This document shows, piece by piece, positions 35,314-42,787 of a stretch of DNA of 62,809 bases. Made by a program: the position numbers and the translations under genes. Positions within the stretch are counted from its first letter, which is position 1; every line of letters starts with the position of its first letter. The notes under the pieces were generated by a model, which ran no database searches, was not told where the DNA came from, and saw only the letters and a list, made by a program, of their open reading frames with translations. The DNA comes from Sphingomonas palustris (GTDB lineage: Bacteria > Pseudomonadota > Alphaproteobacteria > Sphingomonadales > Sphingomonadaceae): contig JAMFSI010000015.1 in NCBI GenBank assembly GCA_026225215.1, positions 1 to 62,809 on the forward strand, read 5' to 3'.

Positions 35314-35624
35314 CGCCCGAATCTTTCCTCAATCGCGCGGGCGACATTCCTGCTGCCATGGGCAACAACCAACCCGGCGATCATGGCCGCGTTCAGCGGA
35401 ACCCGCGCCTGTCTCACAGCGCACCTGACGACGGGTGGCAGGATATCGAAAGCCCGCATGTCGCCCTTGGGATCATCCTGCATATACGCCATCGCCAGAA
35501 CGGTCTGCGGCCTGATAGGAGGCAACTGAGGGGCGATATGGGCACGCGCGACCAGTTCCGCCGTGCGGCCTCTCTCGCCTCGTAGCGCGGCGATGCGGGC
35601 TATCTCGGCGTCAAGGTCAGACAT
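35310..35624 (-). CDS. Hypothetical protein
   Basis: 104 aa, basic, from ATG 35624. Helical, containing PQTVLAMAYMQDDPKGDMRA and FDILPPVVRCAVRQARVPLN. Overlaps the terL start by four bases. No family assigned. Confidence 0.55.
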   Translation of the reverse strand: MSDLDAEIARIAALRGERGRTAELVARAHIAPQLPPIRPQTVLAMAYMQDDPKGDMRAFDILPPVVRCAVRQARVPLNAAMIAGLVVAHGSRNVARAIEERFGR

Positions 35625-36024
35625 CGGGCGGCTCCATATCCTTGAAGCCAAGGACATCCTTCCGCAACCAAGCGAGAGTATTTTGGAATTGTACTACATT
35701 ATCTGTAGAACTTGTTGCATGCATATTCCGTGGTGCAAGTATATGTCCACCATTTTTATGAATGATCCCCCAGATGGTGTCCCCATAAGAACGTTGGTAT
35801 ACGTCATTTGCATTATCGATAGTGCCGAAAATCATGCGGGGCGAATCATCAATTCGTGCATTTTCCTCGAATTCGGCAAACTTCTGAGCGAGGCGTTCAC
35901 CGCGAACCTGCGCTTCATCGAGCTCAGCGAGTAATCGCTCAGCATCTTCCGAAGTTAGGCGCCTTTTTTTATAGGTGCCCAGCTCAGCCCTCAGTTCAAC
36001 TTCTTCGCCTTCCATAGCGCGCAT
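35617..36024 (-). CDS. Hypothetical coiled-coil protein
   Basis: 135 aa. N-terminal half helical (DAERLLAELDEAQVRGERLA), C-terminal half FGTIDNANDVYQRSYGDTIW and GIIHKNGGHILAPRNMHATS. Its AT-richer codons differ slightly from those of its neighbours. ATG 36015 is an alternative start. Family unknown. Confidence 0.5.
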   Translation of the reverse strand: MRAMEGEEVELRAELGTYKKRRLTSEDAERLLAELDEAQVRGERLAQKFAEFEENARIDDSPRMIFGTIDNANDVYQRSYGDTIWGIIHKNGGHILAPRNMHATSSTDNVVQFQNTLAWLRKDVLGFKDMEPPDV

Positions 36025-36239
36025 CCTTTCGTGTCACGCGGCACCTGCGGCCAGAAGCAGCGGATATCCAGTTGCATGCCCATCGCCGTCTGCTGGGCGC
36101 CCATCATGATCGGCGTCGGCGGCACGCCCTTGCAGGCGATGGTCTGGAGATCCGGCGTTGGCTCGTGATAGAGGCAATTCCCGCAACTCGGGCTGAGCGC
36201 GGGAATGATAATGCCGGCGACGATAGATTCACTTGCCAC
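35991..36239 (-). CDS. Small Cys-containing protein
   Basis: 82 aa with CGNCLYHEP, a lone Cys, RCFWPQ and GCALWK: four to five Cys that could bind zinc. Such small 'C..C..H...C' proteins lie near terminase genes in other phages. Overlaps both neighbours. Confidence 0.5.
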   Translation of the reverse strand: MASESIVAGIIIPALSPSCGNCLYHEPTPDLQTIACKGVPPTPIMMGAQQTAMGMQLDIRCFWPQVPRDTKGCALWKAKKLN

Positions 36240-36798
36240 GTTTTGTCTCCTTGTCGGGCCGCACGATGACCAAGCGCACCTCCTGAATATCCGCCGGTCC
36301 GTCCCGGAACATGCCGTGGATCACGCCGAGATCGCGCAGGGCATCGCGGGCATTGTAGAGCTTGAGCTTGGTCTCACGAATGACAGAGCCATCAGGGCCC
36401 GACGTCTCCTTGCTGCCGATCTCGGACACGGCCGCCAGGTTGTGCGGTTGCGCCAGCGTCATGTCGATCCGGTAGTTGCCGTCCTCCAACACCTCGCCGA
36501 CATCCGCAATCGTCGTGGTCGCGATTGCGGCCAATCGCTCGGCGATGCGTTCGGGCGTCATCTTGAGATGCTCGGATACCCAGGCGCGATGCTCGTCGAT
36601 GATCTTGATCGCCACCGGATGGCGCCGCATGAAATGCCCCACCGTCCGCGCGCTGCATTTGGCATAGCCGGCCATGATCGCGGCCTTGGTCTGATTGCCC
36701 ATGGCTTCGCCGATGTAATATCGCGCCCAGGCCTCCGCCTTCGCGGCGTCATCGGGACCGCGCTTACCGGCTGTCGGAGATCTTACGTTCTTGGTCAT
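36229..36798 (-). CDS. terS: Terminase small subunit
   Basis: 189 aa. Helix-turn-helix N-terminus (ARYYIGEAMGNQTKAAIMAG, YAKCSARTVGHFMRRHPVAI) of the Terminase_2 type, a central oligomerisation part (TPERIAERLAAIATTTIADV) and the IRETKLKLYNARDALRDLGV segment typical of the family. Binds pac or cos DNA and recruits TerL, which lies three small genes downstream. Confidence 0.8.
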   Translation of the reverse strand: MTKNVRSPTAGKRGPDDAAKAEAWARYYIGEAMGNQTKAAIMAGYAKCSARTVGHFMRRHPVAIKIIDEHRAWVSEHLKMTPERIAERLAAIATTTIADVGEVLEDGNYRIDMTLAQPHNLAAVSEIGSKETSGPDGSVIRETKLKLYNARDALRDLGVIHGMFRDGPADIQEVRLVIVRPDKETKRGK

Positions 36799-36810
36799 GT
36801 TTCCTCACGG

Positions 36811-37089
36811 CTATTTGCCTCGTGACGTGTGCCTTGACTGGAGCGCGTAAGTCGCGAGATCGAGGCGCCCAATCCTGACGAATTCCTTGATCTGCCATGC
36901 GCCCTGGCGAAGGTTTTCCTTGGCGGCAGCGATGTCGTTCGGGTCCATCGGGCTGGGGCGAAAGCCCAACTCGTATTTCAATCCCTCGACAGAGCCCCGC
37001 CACGATACGACACTGCCATTGGTCGCGATCGGAACGCTGAAGTCCTCCGGGGCCGGATCGATCTGGACGTCGGGCGGGATGGTTCTCAC
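36811..37089 (-). CDS. Hypothetical protein (GTG start)
   Basis: 92 aa from GTG 37089 (GTGA overlap). Contains SWRGSVEGLKYELGFRPSPM and LRQGAWQIKEFVRIGRLDLA. No family recognised; just upstream of terS. Confidence 0.5.
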   Translation of the reverse strand: MRTIPPDVQIDPAPEDFSVPIATNGSVVSWRGSVEGLKYELGFRPSPMDPNDIAAAKENLRQGAWQIKEFVRIGRLDLATYALQSRHTSRGK

Positions 37090-37307
37090 TTTGCCTTGCG
37101 CCTGCTCTTATCGAGCACCTTGTTGGCCTTGGCGTCGATCTTCGCCTTCTCGGACGAGGACATGCGACCAGCTTTCATGGCCTGCGTTGCACGGGCCTTC
37201 GCATTGGCGGCATGCCGTGCATCGGGCACAGGGTAGGACTTATCGGGACCGGCAAAATCCGCCTTCGGGAGCGACTTGCGCTTGGCGGTGGTCAGCTTAG
37301 CCATCAT
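37086..37307 (-). CDS. Small conserved phage protein with LPxxxFAGP-YP-D-HA motif
   Basis: 73 aa from ATG 37307 (a second ATG follows at once). The motif SLPKADFAGPDKSYPVPDAR, HAANAKAR is found in many small phage and prohead-associated proteins (I believe DUF6582). Highly basic C-terminus (NKVLDKSRRKAK). Role unknown. Confidence 0.6.
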   Translation of the reverse strand: MMAKLTTAKRKSLPKADFAGPDKSYPVPDARHAANAKARATQAMKAGRMSSSEKAKIDAKANKVLDKSRRKAK

Positions 37308-37584
37308 TTCCCTCCAATCGGTCTTCACGGCGCTTCCATAGCCCCTGCTCGGCTCCGCGCATAAGCCCGAGCAATTGCAACTCGCTGCGGCTGTTGTCAT
37401 TCGCGGTTGCGCTTTCGATCGAGAACTCCGAGCCATCCTCGCGCTCACCGATCAGGCAGATGCTCATCGCCGAGATTTTACCCTTCCGCGCATGCTCCAA
37501 AAGAAACACGAGCGTGGCCACCATATCCCGATCGCCAATGGCAGGCTTGATCTCGACGATCTTCAAGGAACGACGGCGCGCCAA
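37297..37584 (-). CDS. Hypothetical protein (TTG start)
   Basis: 95 aa. The only start compatible with the frame is TTG 37584. Mixed alpha/beta (RDMVATLVFLLEHARKGKIS, MSICLIGEREDGSEF). No family. Confidence 0.45.
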   Translation of the reverse strand: MARRRSLKIVEIKPAIGDRDMVATLVFLLEHARKGKISAMSICLIGEREDGSEFSIESATANDNSRSELQLLGLMRGAEQGLWKRREDRLEGNDG

Positions 37585-37587
37585 ACC

Positions 37588-37782
37588 TCAATGCTTCACA
37601 CTTCGCTTGGCCTTGGCGTTCAGCTTGCGCTGTGCGGCATTGTCCGCCTGCTTGTCGGCAGCGGACCGTTCCCAGGCCTTCAGGGTCACGCCTTTGCGCT
37701 TGGCCATGGTCGCATCGCGCTTGTCGTCAGCGGCGCTGCCCTCCCATTTCTTAGCGCCCTTCGCAGGCTTGAGAAGCTTCAT
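37588..37782 (-). CDS. Small highly basic protein
   Basis: 64 aa with about a quarter Lys/Arg (MAKRKGVTLKAWERSAADKQ). No fold recognised; may bind nucleic acid. Part of the first late-gene cluster. Confidence 0.45.
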   Translation of the reverse strand: MKLLKPAKGAKKWEGSAADDKRDATMAKRKGVTLKAWERSAADKQADNAAQRKLNAKAKRSVKH

Positions 37783-37806
37783 AGCCTTGCCTCTGCCGAA
37801 TTCGCG

Positions 37807-38040
37807 TCAGGCTTTGCCGTCGCGGTTGAAATGATCCTTGCCCATCGAGCCATGATCCGGCGCGCCCTGCTGGATACGGGCACCGCTCTTGACCTGCGGG
37901 CTGCGGGCATCGTCGCCCATCGCGTCCTGCTTCATGCCGACATCGGGATGCTTGCCATCGCGGCCAGGCAGCGGATCTACGCCGAAATTGTCGCTGCGGT
38001 CGGCGCCAGCCATGCGCTTGTGTTCGTTCATGTCAGCCAT
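37807..38040 (-). CDS. Small hydrophilic protein, first gene of the late block
   Basis: 77 aa, Asp/Gly/Lys-rich, probably disordered (MADMNEHKRMAGADRSDNFG). A GGAG site precedes ATG 38040. It follows the 170-base AT-rich gap that probably holds the late promoter. Confidence 0.45.
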   Translation of the reverse strand: MADMNEHKRMAGADRSDNFGVDPLPGRDGKHPDVGMKQDAMGDDARSPQVKSGARIQQGAPDHGSMGKDHFNRDGKA

Positions 38041-38059
38041 TGGAAATTCTCCGAAAATT

Positions 38060-38110
38060 GCGAAAATGGAGCATCGGTTGTTATATTATCATAACGCTGG
38101 GCAACATGCT
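38060..38110 (-). promoter_or_regulatory. Possible late promoter region
   Basis: The 169-base gap 38041-38209 has an AT-rich core with the inverted repeat GTTATGATAATATAAC (minus strand, about 38083-38098) just upstream of the first late gene. It contains plausible -10 hexamers but no clear -35. Could be a promoter with an operator or activator site. Weak evidence. Confidence 0.3.
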
Positions 38111-38209
38111 TGCGTTTTTTGGCCTTGAGGCAGCGTGGTTATAAGGTTTCATGGTCAGGCTCACGCATGGCCGGTGCGTATTTGGCGAGGGGTGCGGGGT
38201 AGCGGGGCA

Positions 38210-38401
38210 TCACCTCAACCCCTCCATCTCAGCGTAACCCCTGGCATGCTCGGCCCTGACCCCCTCGTACTTCCCAGCCCTCCAGTTCGTCGCGAGATCG
38301 GCGCGGGTGAGGCGCAGGACGGACAGGTCGATCAGGTAGGTGGTGAGGGGGCGGGCGGGTTTGGGCGCTGCAGACGGAATGCCGGCGAAGAGGTCGGTCA
38401 T
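38210..38401 (-). CDS. Small protein next to the origin
   Basis: 63 aa starting MTDLFAGIPSAAPKPARPLT; the rest (TTYLIDLSVLRLTRADLATN) is helical and basic. Immediately after the iteron cluster in the direction of transcription. No known family. Confidence 0.45.
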   Translation of the reverse strand: MTDLFAGIPSAAPKPARPLTTYLIDLSVLRLTRADLATNWRAGKYEGVRAEHARGYAEMEGLR

Positions 38402-38423
38402 GACGAGACGCCCGCAAATTCGT

Positions 38424-38713
38424 GTCCACAGTCCACTCGCGCGCGCGTATACCTTAGCCAGCCCTCATTTTTCTCTCTCTTTCTTTTTTCTCTCTTTAGA
38501 AGAGTAGAAAGAGTGGACAAAGAGCTAACCCCACTGAAACAAAACGATTTTTTCGTCCACACTTGTGTCCACGCACATGGCATTAATCCGCGTGGACAAG
38601 GCGACTGCGTGGACGTTTTATTAATGCGGAACTGGGCTGGGTATGAACGCCGAAAAATGACAAGCGTGGACATTCCAAGAAGCGTGGACATCTCCGTGGA
38701 ATTTTGTGTGGAC
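38424..38713. promoter_or_regulatory. Iteron cluster, probable replication origin
   Basis: Ten exact GTGGAC/GTCCAC hexamers lie in 290 bp, at 38424, 38431, 38513, 38555, 38567, 38592, 38609, 38666, 38684 and 38708, with a GTGGAA variant at 38696. The consensus is GCGTGGACA; six copies point right and four left. Two ATTAAT boxes (38582, 38620) bracket a pair, and a pyrimidine tract (38467-38496) adjoins. The cluster fills the only gene-free stretch over 300 bases and lies next to the VapE-type helicase gene. This is the architecture of an initiator-bound origin. Confidence 0.75.
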
Positions 38714-38732
38714 GGGGCGCATCTTCCTGCAT

Positions 38733-39911
38733 TCATTCGGAATTTCTCCTCCACTCGCGATAGGACCGGCGGTTCTCATCCTTCGGAAATGCCATCTCGA
38801 AGCCGATCTTCTTCATCGCAGAGGCAAGGCGGAGTTCGACTTTCCGGTCTTTCCGCTCGTTCGGGATGCCCAGGATTTCCATTGCTGCGCCGGGCGTGAT
38901 CTTGGAAAAGCCGAATAGCTTGTCGGCAAGAATGTCCTGCCAGACATCATATTCCTCGCGCTCGGCGACCTGCGTAGCGGCGAGTGCCTCCTCTTCGGGG
39001 GTAAGCCACCATTGGCCGCTGGCGATGAAGGCGCGATAGGCCTCGGCCCAGATCTGGTCCCGCCGATCCTCGATCAACTCGACATCGGCCTTCGTCACCG
39101 CGACAGGCCAATACCGTCGGTTGCCAGTGGCGTCGGTGAGATACCCGCTCTCGCCGGGATTGATCGTTCCGAAGAAGATGCACTGCCGAGGATGATCCGA
39201 GGCCATCTTGGCATAAGGAAGTACGACGCGGTCCGAGCGCATCGAGAGCATGCCCTTGACCGTATTCTGATCGCGGCGGGCGATCGCGATGAACTCGGCG
39301 AGTTCGACGCACCATGCGCCCATCATCGACATCACCATCTTGTTGTGCTGGTCGAACAGATTGACCGATTCCGCTGTGAAGGCCGGCCCGAAAAGGGTGG
39401 CGATCGCCGTCGATTTGCGAATGCCTTGCGGGCCCTCGAGCACCAGAACCGTGTCGACCTTGCACCCGGGCTTGAACGCGCGCGCTACAGCGGCGATCAG
39501 GGTCTTGCGTCCCACAGCCTTGACAAACGGAACGTCGGGGGCGCCAAGCGCCAGGCGCATCCAATGGTCGAGCCTGGGCGTGCCATCCCATTTCAGGCCG
39601 AGCAGATAGTCGCGCACGGGATGAAAGGCATTGATCCTGGCATGGCGCATTACGGCAGGCAGGATATCACTCACGGCTGGCTCGAGTTGCCGCTGTTCGA
39701 GGATGAGCCTGACGTCAATGAGGTGGTGATCCTCGAGCGGCTTTCCGTTCCATTCGGCTCGCTGAGCGAGTTCATTCCAGCGGATCGTCGAGCCCAGCTC
39801 GCGCACGTTCGCGAGGCAGAGCATGAGGTTCGTCATGTTCTTCTTGTAGCCCTGCTTGGAGGACTGAAGCTGGCCCTTCCAACTTTCCAGTTCGAACACT
39901 TCCGCCATCAT
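38733..39911 (-). CDS. VapE/VirE-type replicative helicase (SF3-like)
   Basis: 392 aa. The virulence-associated-E core is plain: FHPVRDYLLGLKWDGTPRLD, then Walker A VLEGPQGIRKSTAIATLFGP (about residue 155), then MSMMGAWCVELAEFIAIARR, and FFGTINPGESGYLTDATGNR, RYWPVAV. Such proteins are phage and satellite replication helicase-primases. No TOPRIM or primase domain is obvious here, so the priming function may come from the upstream gene or the host. The adjoining iterons suggest it acts as or with the initiator. Confidence 0.85.
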   Translation of the reverse strand: MMAEVFELESWKGQLQSSKQGYKKNMTNLMLCLANVRELGSTIRWNELAQRAEWNGKPLEDHHLIDVRLILEQRQLEPAVSDILPAVMRHARINAFHPVRDYLLGLKWDGTPRLDHWMRLALGAPDVPFVKAVGRKTLIAAVARAFKPGCKVDTVLVLEGPQGIRKSTAIATLFGPAFTAESVNLFDQHNKMVMSMMGAWCVELAEFIAIARRDQNTVKGMLSMRSDRVVLPYAKMASDHPRQCIFFGTINPGESGYLTDATGNRRYWPVAVTKADVELIEDRRDQIWAEAYRAFIASGQWWLTPEEEALAATQVAEREEYDVWQDILADKLFGFSKITPGAAMEILGIPNERKDRKVELRLASAMKKIGFEMAFPKDENRRSYREWRRNSE

Positions 39912-40588
39912 GCTGCCGCTCTATGGGTTTGGCGCACGCGGGGCAGCTGGGCGCTGCGCATGATCGCCTTGTTGATTTGGGCAGCTGGCGCGCCGATGAC
40001 CTCGATATTGCGAGGCATCTCGAAGGCCGGCCAGTGGATTTTGTCAGGATCGCCAAGCATCAGGACTCCCGGGCAATGGTCGGGCTCTTCAGGGGGCTTC
40101 GTCCATTGCTGAGCCGCGATGGCATTGCGGTGGATGAGCCATTGCGCGCGGGATCGAGCCCAGTCCTGCAACCATGCCTTCGGGTCGCCGTAGACTTTTC
40201 CGACGTCGCCTTCGGGGAACGCGCCCTTGAGACCGGGGTTGAAAGTTTCGAAAGGTCGAGCCTGGTTCGAGGTCGGGTCCCAGATGATCAGATCCTTGAT
40301 CACCATCCAGGGGAAAGATTCCTCGAAGGTCTCGGTCTCAACGAAAGTCCTCGGGCATGGGTATGCGACGACGATGACCGGTTTGCCATCGATCCGCATC
40401 AGGCGGCACATCAGCGTGGCGTAAAGGGATACCGGATCTCGTGGATCGATCTGGAGAGCGCGGAAGATCGCGGCGTGATGATCGGCTGCCGCCCATTCGA
40501 CCTCAGGACCGGCATAGAGGACAAGACGGCGCCATTGTGCGGCCAGGTTCGCCTCCTCGATCTGCTCGGGCGTCATGCGCAGGGTCAT
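39908..40588 (-). CDS. Hypothetical replication-module protein
   Basis: 226 aa from ATG 40588 (ATGA overlap). Contains VIVVAYPCPRTFVETETFEE, SFPWMVIKDLIIWDPTSNQA and DPKAWLQDWARSRAQWLIHR. Coupled to the VapE gene, so it may be a partner such as a primase or loader, but no catalytic motif is visible. Confidence 0.5.
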   Translation of the reverse strand: MTLRMTPEQIEEANLAAQWRRLVLYAGPEVEWAAADHHAAIFRALQIDPRDPVSLYATLMCRLMRIDGKPVIVVAYPCPRTFVETETFEESFPWMVIKDLIIWDPTSNQARPFETFNPGLKGAFPEGDVGKVYGDPKAWLQDWARSRAQWLIHRNAIAAQQWTKPPEEPDHCPGVLMLGDPDKIHWPAFEMPRNIEVIGAPAAQINKAIMRSAQLPRVRQTHRAAA

Positions 40589-40908
40589 ATCAGGCCCTCC
40601 AGGGTCAGGCGGTCCCGCACGTCGTCGACGGACCATGCCGCAAAGGCGAGACCGCCTTTTTGCTCGACGGCGGTGGCATACTTGACCTGGTCGGGCTTGA
40701 GCCGGTCCTTGCCGATCTTGGCATCAATCGTGACGAAGCGGCCCTTGATGCAGGCATGCAGGTCGAGCACGCCCTTTGTCCCGACTTTCACCGGCCGGCC
40801 GATTTTATCGAATAGCAAGCCGGGGGTCGGCGTCGATATCGAGATGCCTCCGATCTCCGAGATGAAGAGCCGGATCGAGCGGACGAGGTCATCGTGGGGG
40901 ACGCTCAT
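40585..40908 (-). CDS. VRR-NUC domain nuclease
   Basis: 107 aa, a stand-alone VRR-NUC (PD-(D/E)XK) domain: KVGTKGVLDLHACIKGRFVT with the catalytic Asp, then IDAKIGKDRLKPDQVKYATA with the (D/E)xK pair, and GGLAFAAWSVDD. Common next to helicases in phages, where it probably resolves branched DNA. Confidence 0.75.
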   Translation of the reverse strand: MSVPHDDLVRSIRLFISEIGGISISTPTPGLLFDKIGRPVKVGTKGVLDLHACIKGRFVTIDAKIGKDRLKPDQVKYATAVEQKGGLAFAAWSVDDVRDRLTLEGLI

Positions 40909-42020
40909 TGCACTACCGTCACAGACCTGGCGGCGCGTGTGATCGCCGTATAAATCCAGTTCGTCCTGGCCTCGCGAAACGCGCCGCTCTCATCGAATAC
41001 GACCACGTCGTCCCACTCCGAGCCTTGAGACTTGTGACAGGTGATTGCCCACCCGAAGGTGAAATCCTGAAAACCGCGGCGCTCACGCCAATCCAGCGAA
41101 CCCTCAGTGCCATTGAAGAACTCTTCCAGAACCTTGACGCTGACGGGCGCGCGATCCTCGTCCAGCGACTGAACCTCCATGTCGACACGCCCCATTTTGT
41201 CCTCGATGCGGTCGATGCTCCAAAGGCCGCCATTGAAGAGGTGTAGATCCTTGTTGTTGCGCAAGCAGATGAGGCGATCGCCCGGGGCAGGATGGAAAGG
41301 TTGCGCCTCACCGGAGAGGCCCTTGAGCGCCCGGACACGGCGATTGAAGGTCGTGCGCGTGCGGTTCAGCCCACAAAGCAGCTGATCGGCGCCCAGCACT
41401 AGCTCGCGCATCCGATCCTGTGTCACGTCATCCCGGCTAATGACGCGGCTGTCGCCATAATCGCCGCGCTGAAGGCGGTTACCCTCGCGGACGATCATGC
41501 TCATGCGGACGATCGGATTATCGAGCGCCTGGCGGTGCACCTCGGTCAGCATCACGTCGGGCGCGGCATTGATGAAGAAGCCTTCGCCCTTAACTGGCGG
41601 AAGCTGACCAGGATCGCCAAGAACGAGAACGCGCTTTTTGAACGACAACAGGTCGCGCGCGAGCTCGTCGTCAACCATCGATACCTCGTCGACGATCAGC
41701 AGGCCTGCGTCGGAAAGCGATGACTCCTTGCTCAGCTTGAATTCCACGTGTCCAGTGCGGTCATTCACATCCGGCTTGTAGATCAGCGAGTGAATGGTCG
41801 ACGCGCCCTCGCAACCTTTTCGGCGGAGTTGGAGCGCGGCCTTGCCGGTGAAGGCTGCAAAGATCACATGGCCCGCGACCGACTGGGCCAACTCCTTCGC
41901 GAGCGTGGTCTTGCCGGTGCCGGCGTAGCCGAACATGCGAAATACCTGCTTGCCGTTAGGATCTGCGAGCCAAGCGCGGACATCGGAGATGGCGCGGTCC
42001 TGTTGCGGGGACCAGGTCAT
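40905..42020 (-). CDS. RecD/Dda-like SF1 helicase
   Basis: 371 aa. Walker A FGYAGTGKTTLAKEL (residues 31-45), Walker B LLIVDEVSMVDDEL, ALVLGDPGQLPPV-like motif III (VLVLGDPGQLPPVKGEG) and the C-terminal TCHKSQGSEWDDVVVFDE and IYTAITRAARSVTVV motifs of UvrD/RecD2. Complete. Likely unwinds recombination or replication intermediates together with the VRR-NUC protein. Confidence 0.9.
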   Translation of the reverse strand: MTWSPQQDRAISDVRAWLADPNGKQVFRMFGYAGTGKTTLAKELAQSVAGHVIFAAFTGKAALQLRRKGCEGASTIHSLIYKPDVNDRTGHVEFKLSKESSLSDAGLLIVDEVSMVDDELARDLLSFKKRVLVLGDPGQLPPVKGEGFFINAAPDVMLTEVHRQALDNPIVRMSMIVREGNRLQRGDYGDSRVISRDDVTQDRMRELVLGADQLLCGLNRTRTTFNRRVRALKGLSGEAQPFHPAPGDRLICLRNNKDLHLFNGGLWSIDRIEDKMGRVDMEVQSLDEDRAPVSVKVLEEFFNGTEGSLDWRERRGFQDFTFGWAITCHKSQGSEWDDVVVFDESGAFREARTNWIYTAITRAARSVTVVQ

Positions 42021-42787
42021 GCGGCACGCCTTTCAGCATAGTATCGCAAAGCCGATTCACGCAACTTTGCTTTGGTCGCTTCGTCGCGAGGCTTACCCCG
42101 CTTCGATGCTGCCATTTTTTCTTTGGTTTCCTCGGAAAGAACACGGCCCTTATTGACTTCGCTCGCCCTTTTGCGAGCAAGGTCAGATGGCATTCTGCCC
42201 TTCAGGCTTTCCGCAATCTTTCGCTTTGCTTCCGCACTGCGCGACGCACTGGCGAGGCTCATCTTTGCAAGCGTCTCGGGCGAAGGGTTGCGGACACGCG
42301 CCTTCATCTGTTCGACGGCCTCACGTGACATCTTTTTCCCGCGACGTGCATCCCCGATCTTGCGCCTTGTCTCCGGGGAGATAACCGACTTCGCAGCCCT
42401 GATCTTAGCCCGGACGGCGGGTTCTTTCATGGCGGCTGCGACGGCGGCGAGACGAGCTTCCTCGCGCGGGCCGCTACGCTTGATCCCAAGGCAGCTTTCG
42501 GCAACCTTGCGGCGATTGTATCCTATGACCTTGTCATATGGCATCAAGGCGTCGAGCCACCGCTGCTCGCAGACGATCACAATGTCGGCGCTAGCGCACT
42601 CTTCCAGGACCTCGAACTCGAAAGCCAAGGCTCCGTATTTTAGCCAAGCAGCTTGAAGATTTGCCGAGTGATGCTGACCGCGCAGCAGCCTATTTTTATG
42701 TTCGCGCCAACGCCGCTGAATATCAAAGGAACTACCGACGTAAATCTTGCCGTTGACAAGGTTGCGGATGAGATAAACGCCCTTCAC
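42017..42787 (-). CDS. GIY-YIG homing endonuclease with NUMOD3 repeats
   Basis: 256 aa. The N-terminal nuclease (GVYLIRNLVNGKIYVGSSFD, then RWREHKNRLLRG) has the GIY-YIG-like core, followed by NUMOD3 DNA-binding repeats (SPETRRKIGDARRGKKMSRE, SEETKEKMAASKRGKPRDEA, and others). A free-standing homing endonuclease wedged between two helicase genes by four-base overlaps on both sides. Confidence 0.85.
   Translation of the reverse strand: MKGVYLIRNLVNGKIYVGSSFDIQRRWREHKNRLLRGQHHSANLQAAWLKYGALAFEFEVLEECASADIVIVCEQRWLDALMPYDKVIGYNRRKVAESCLGIKRSGPREEARLAAVAAAMKEPAVRAKIRAAKSVISPETRRKIGDARRGKKMSREAVEQMKARVRNPSPETLAKMSLASASRSAEAKRKIAESLKGRMPSDLARKRASEVNKGRVLSEETKEKMAASKRGKPRDEATKAKLRESALRYYAERRAA

Noticed and set aside
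38398..38754. 118-codon minus-strand open frame
   Set aside because: It runs straight through the iterons; its composition (Ser/Thr/Lys runs from the pyrimidine tract) is not protein-like and it has no ribosome site.
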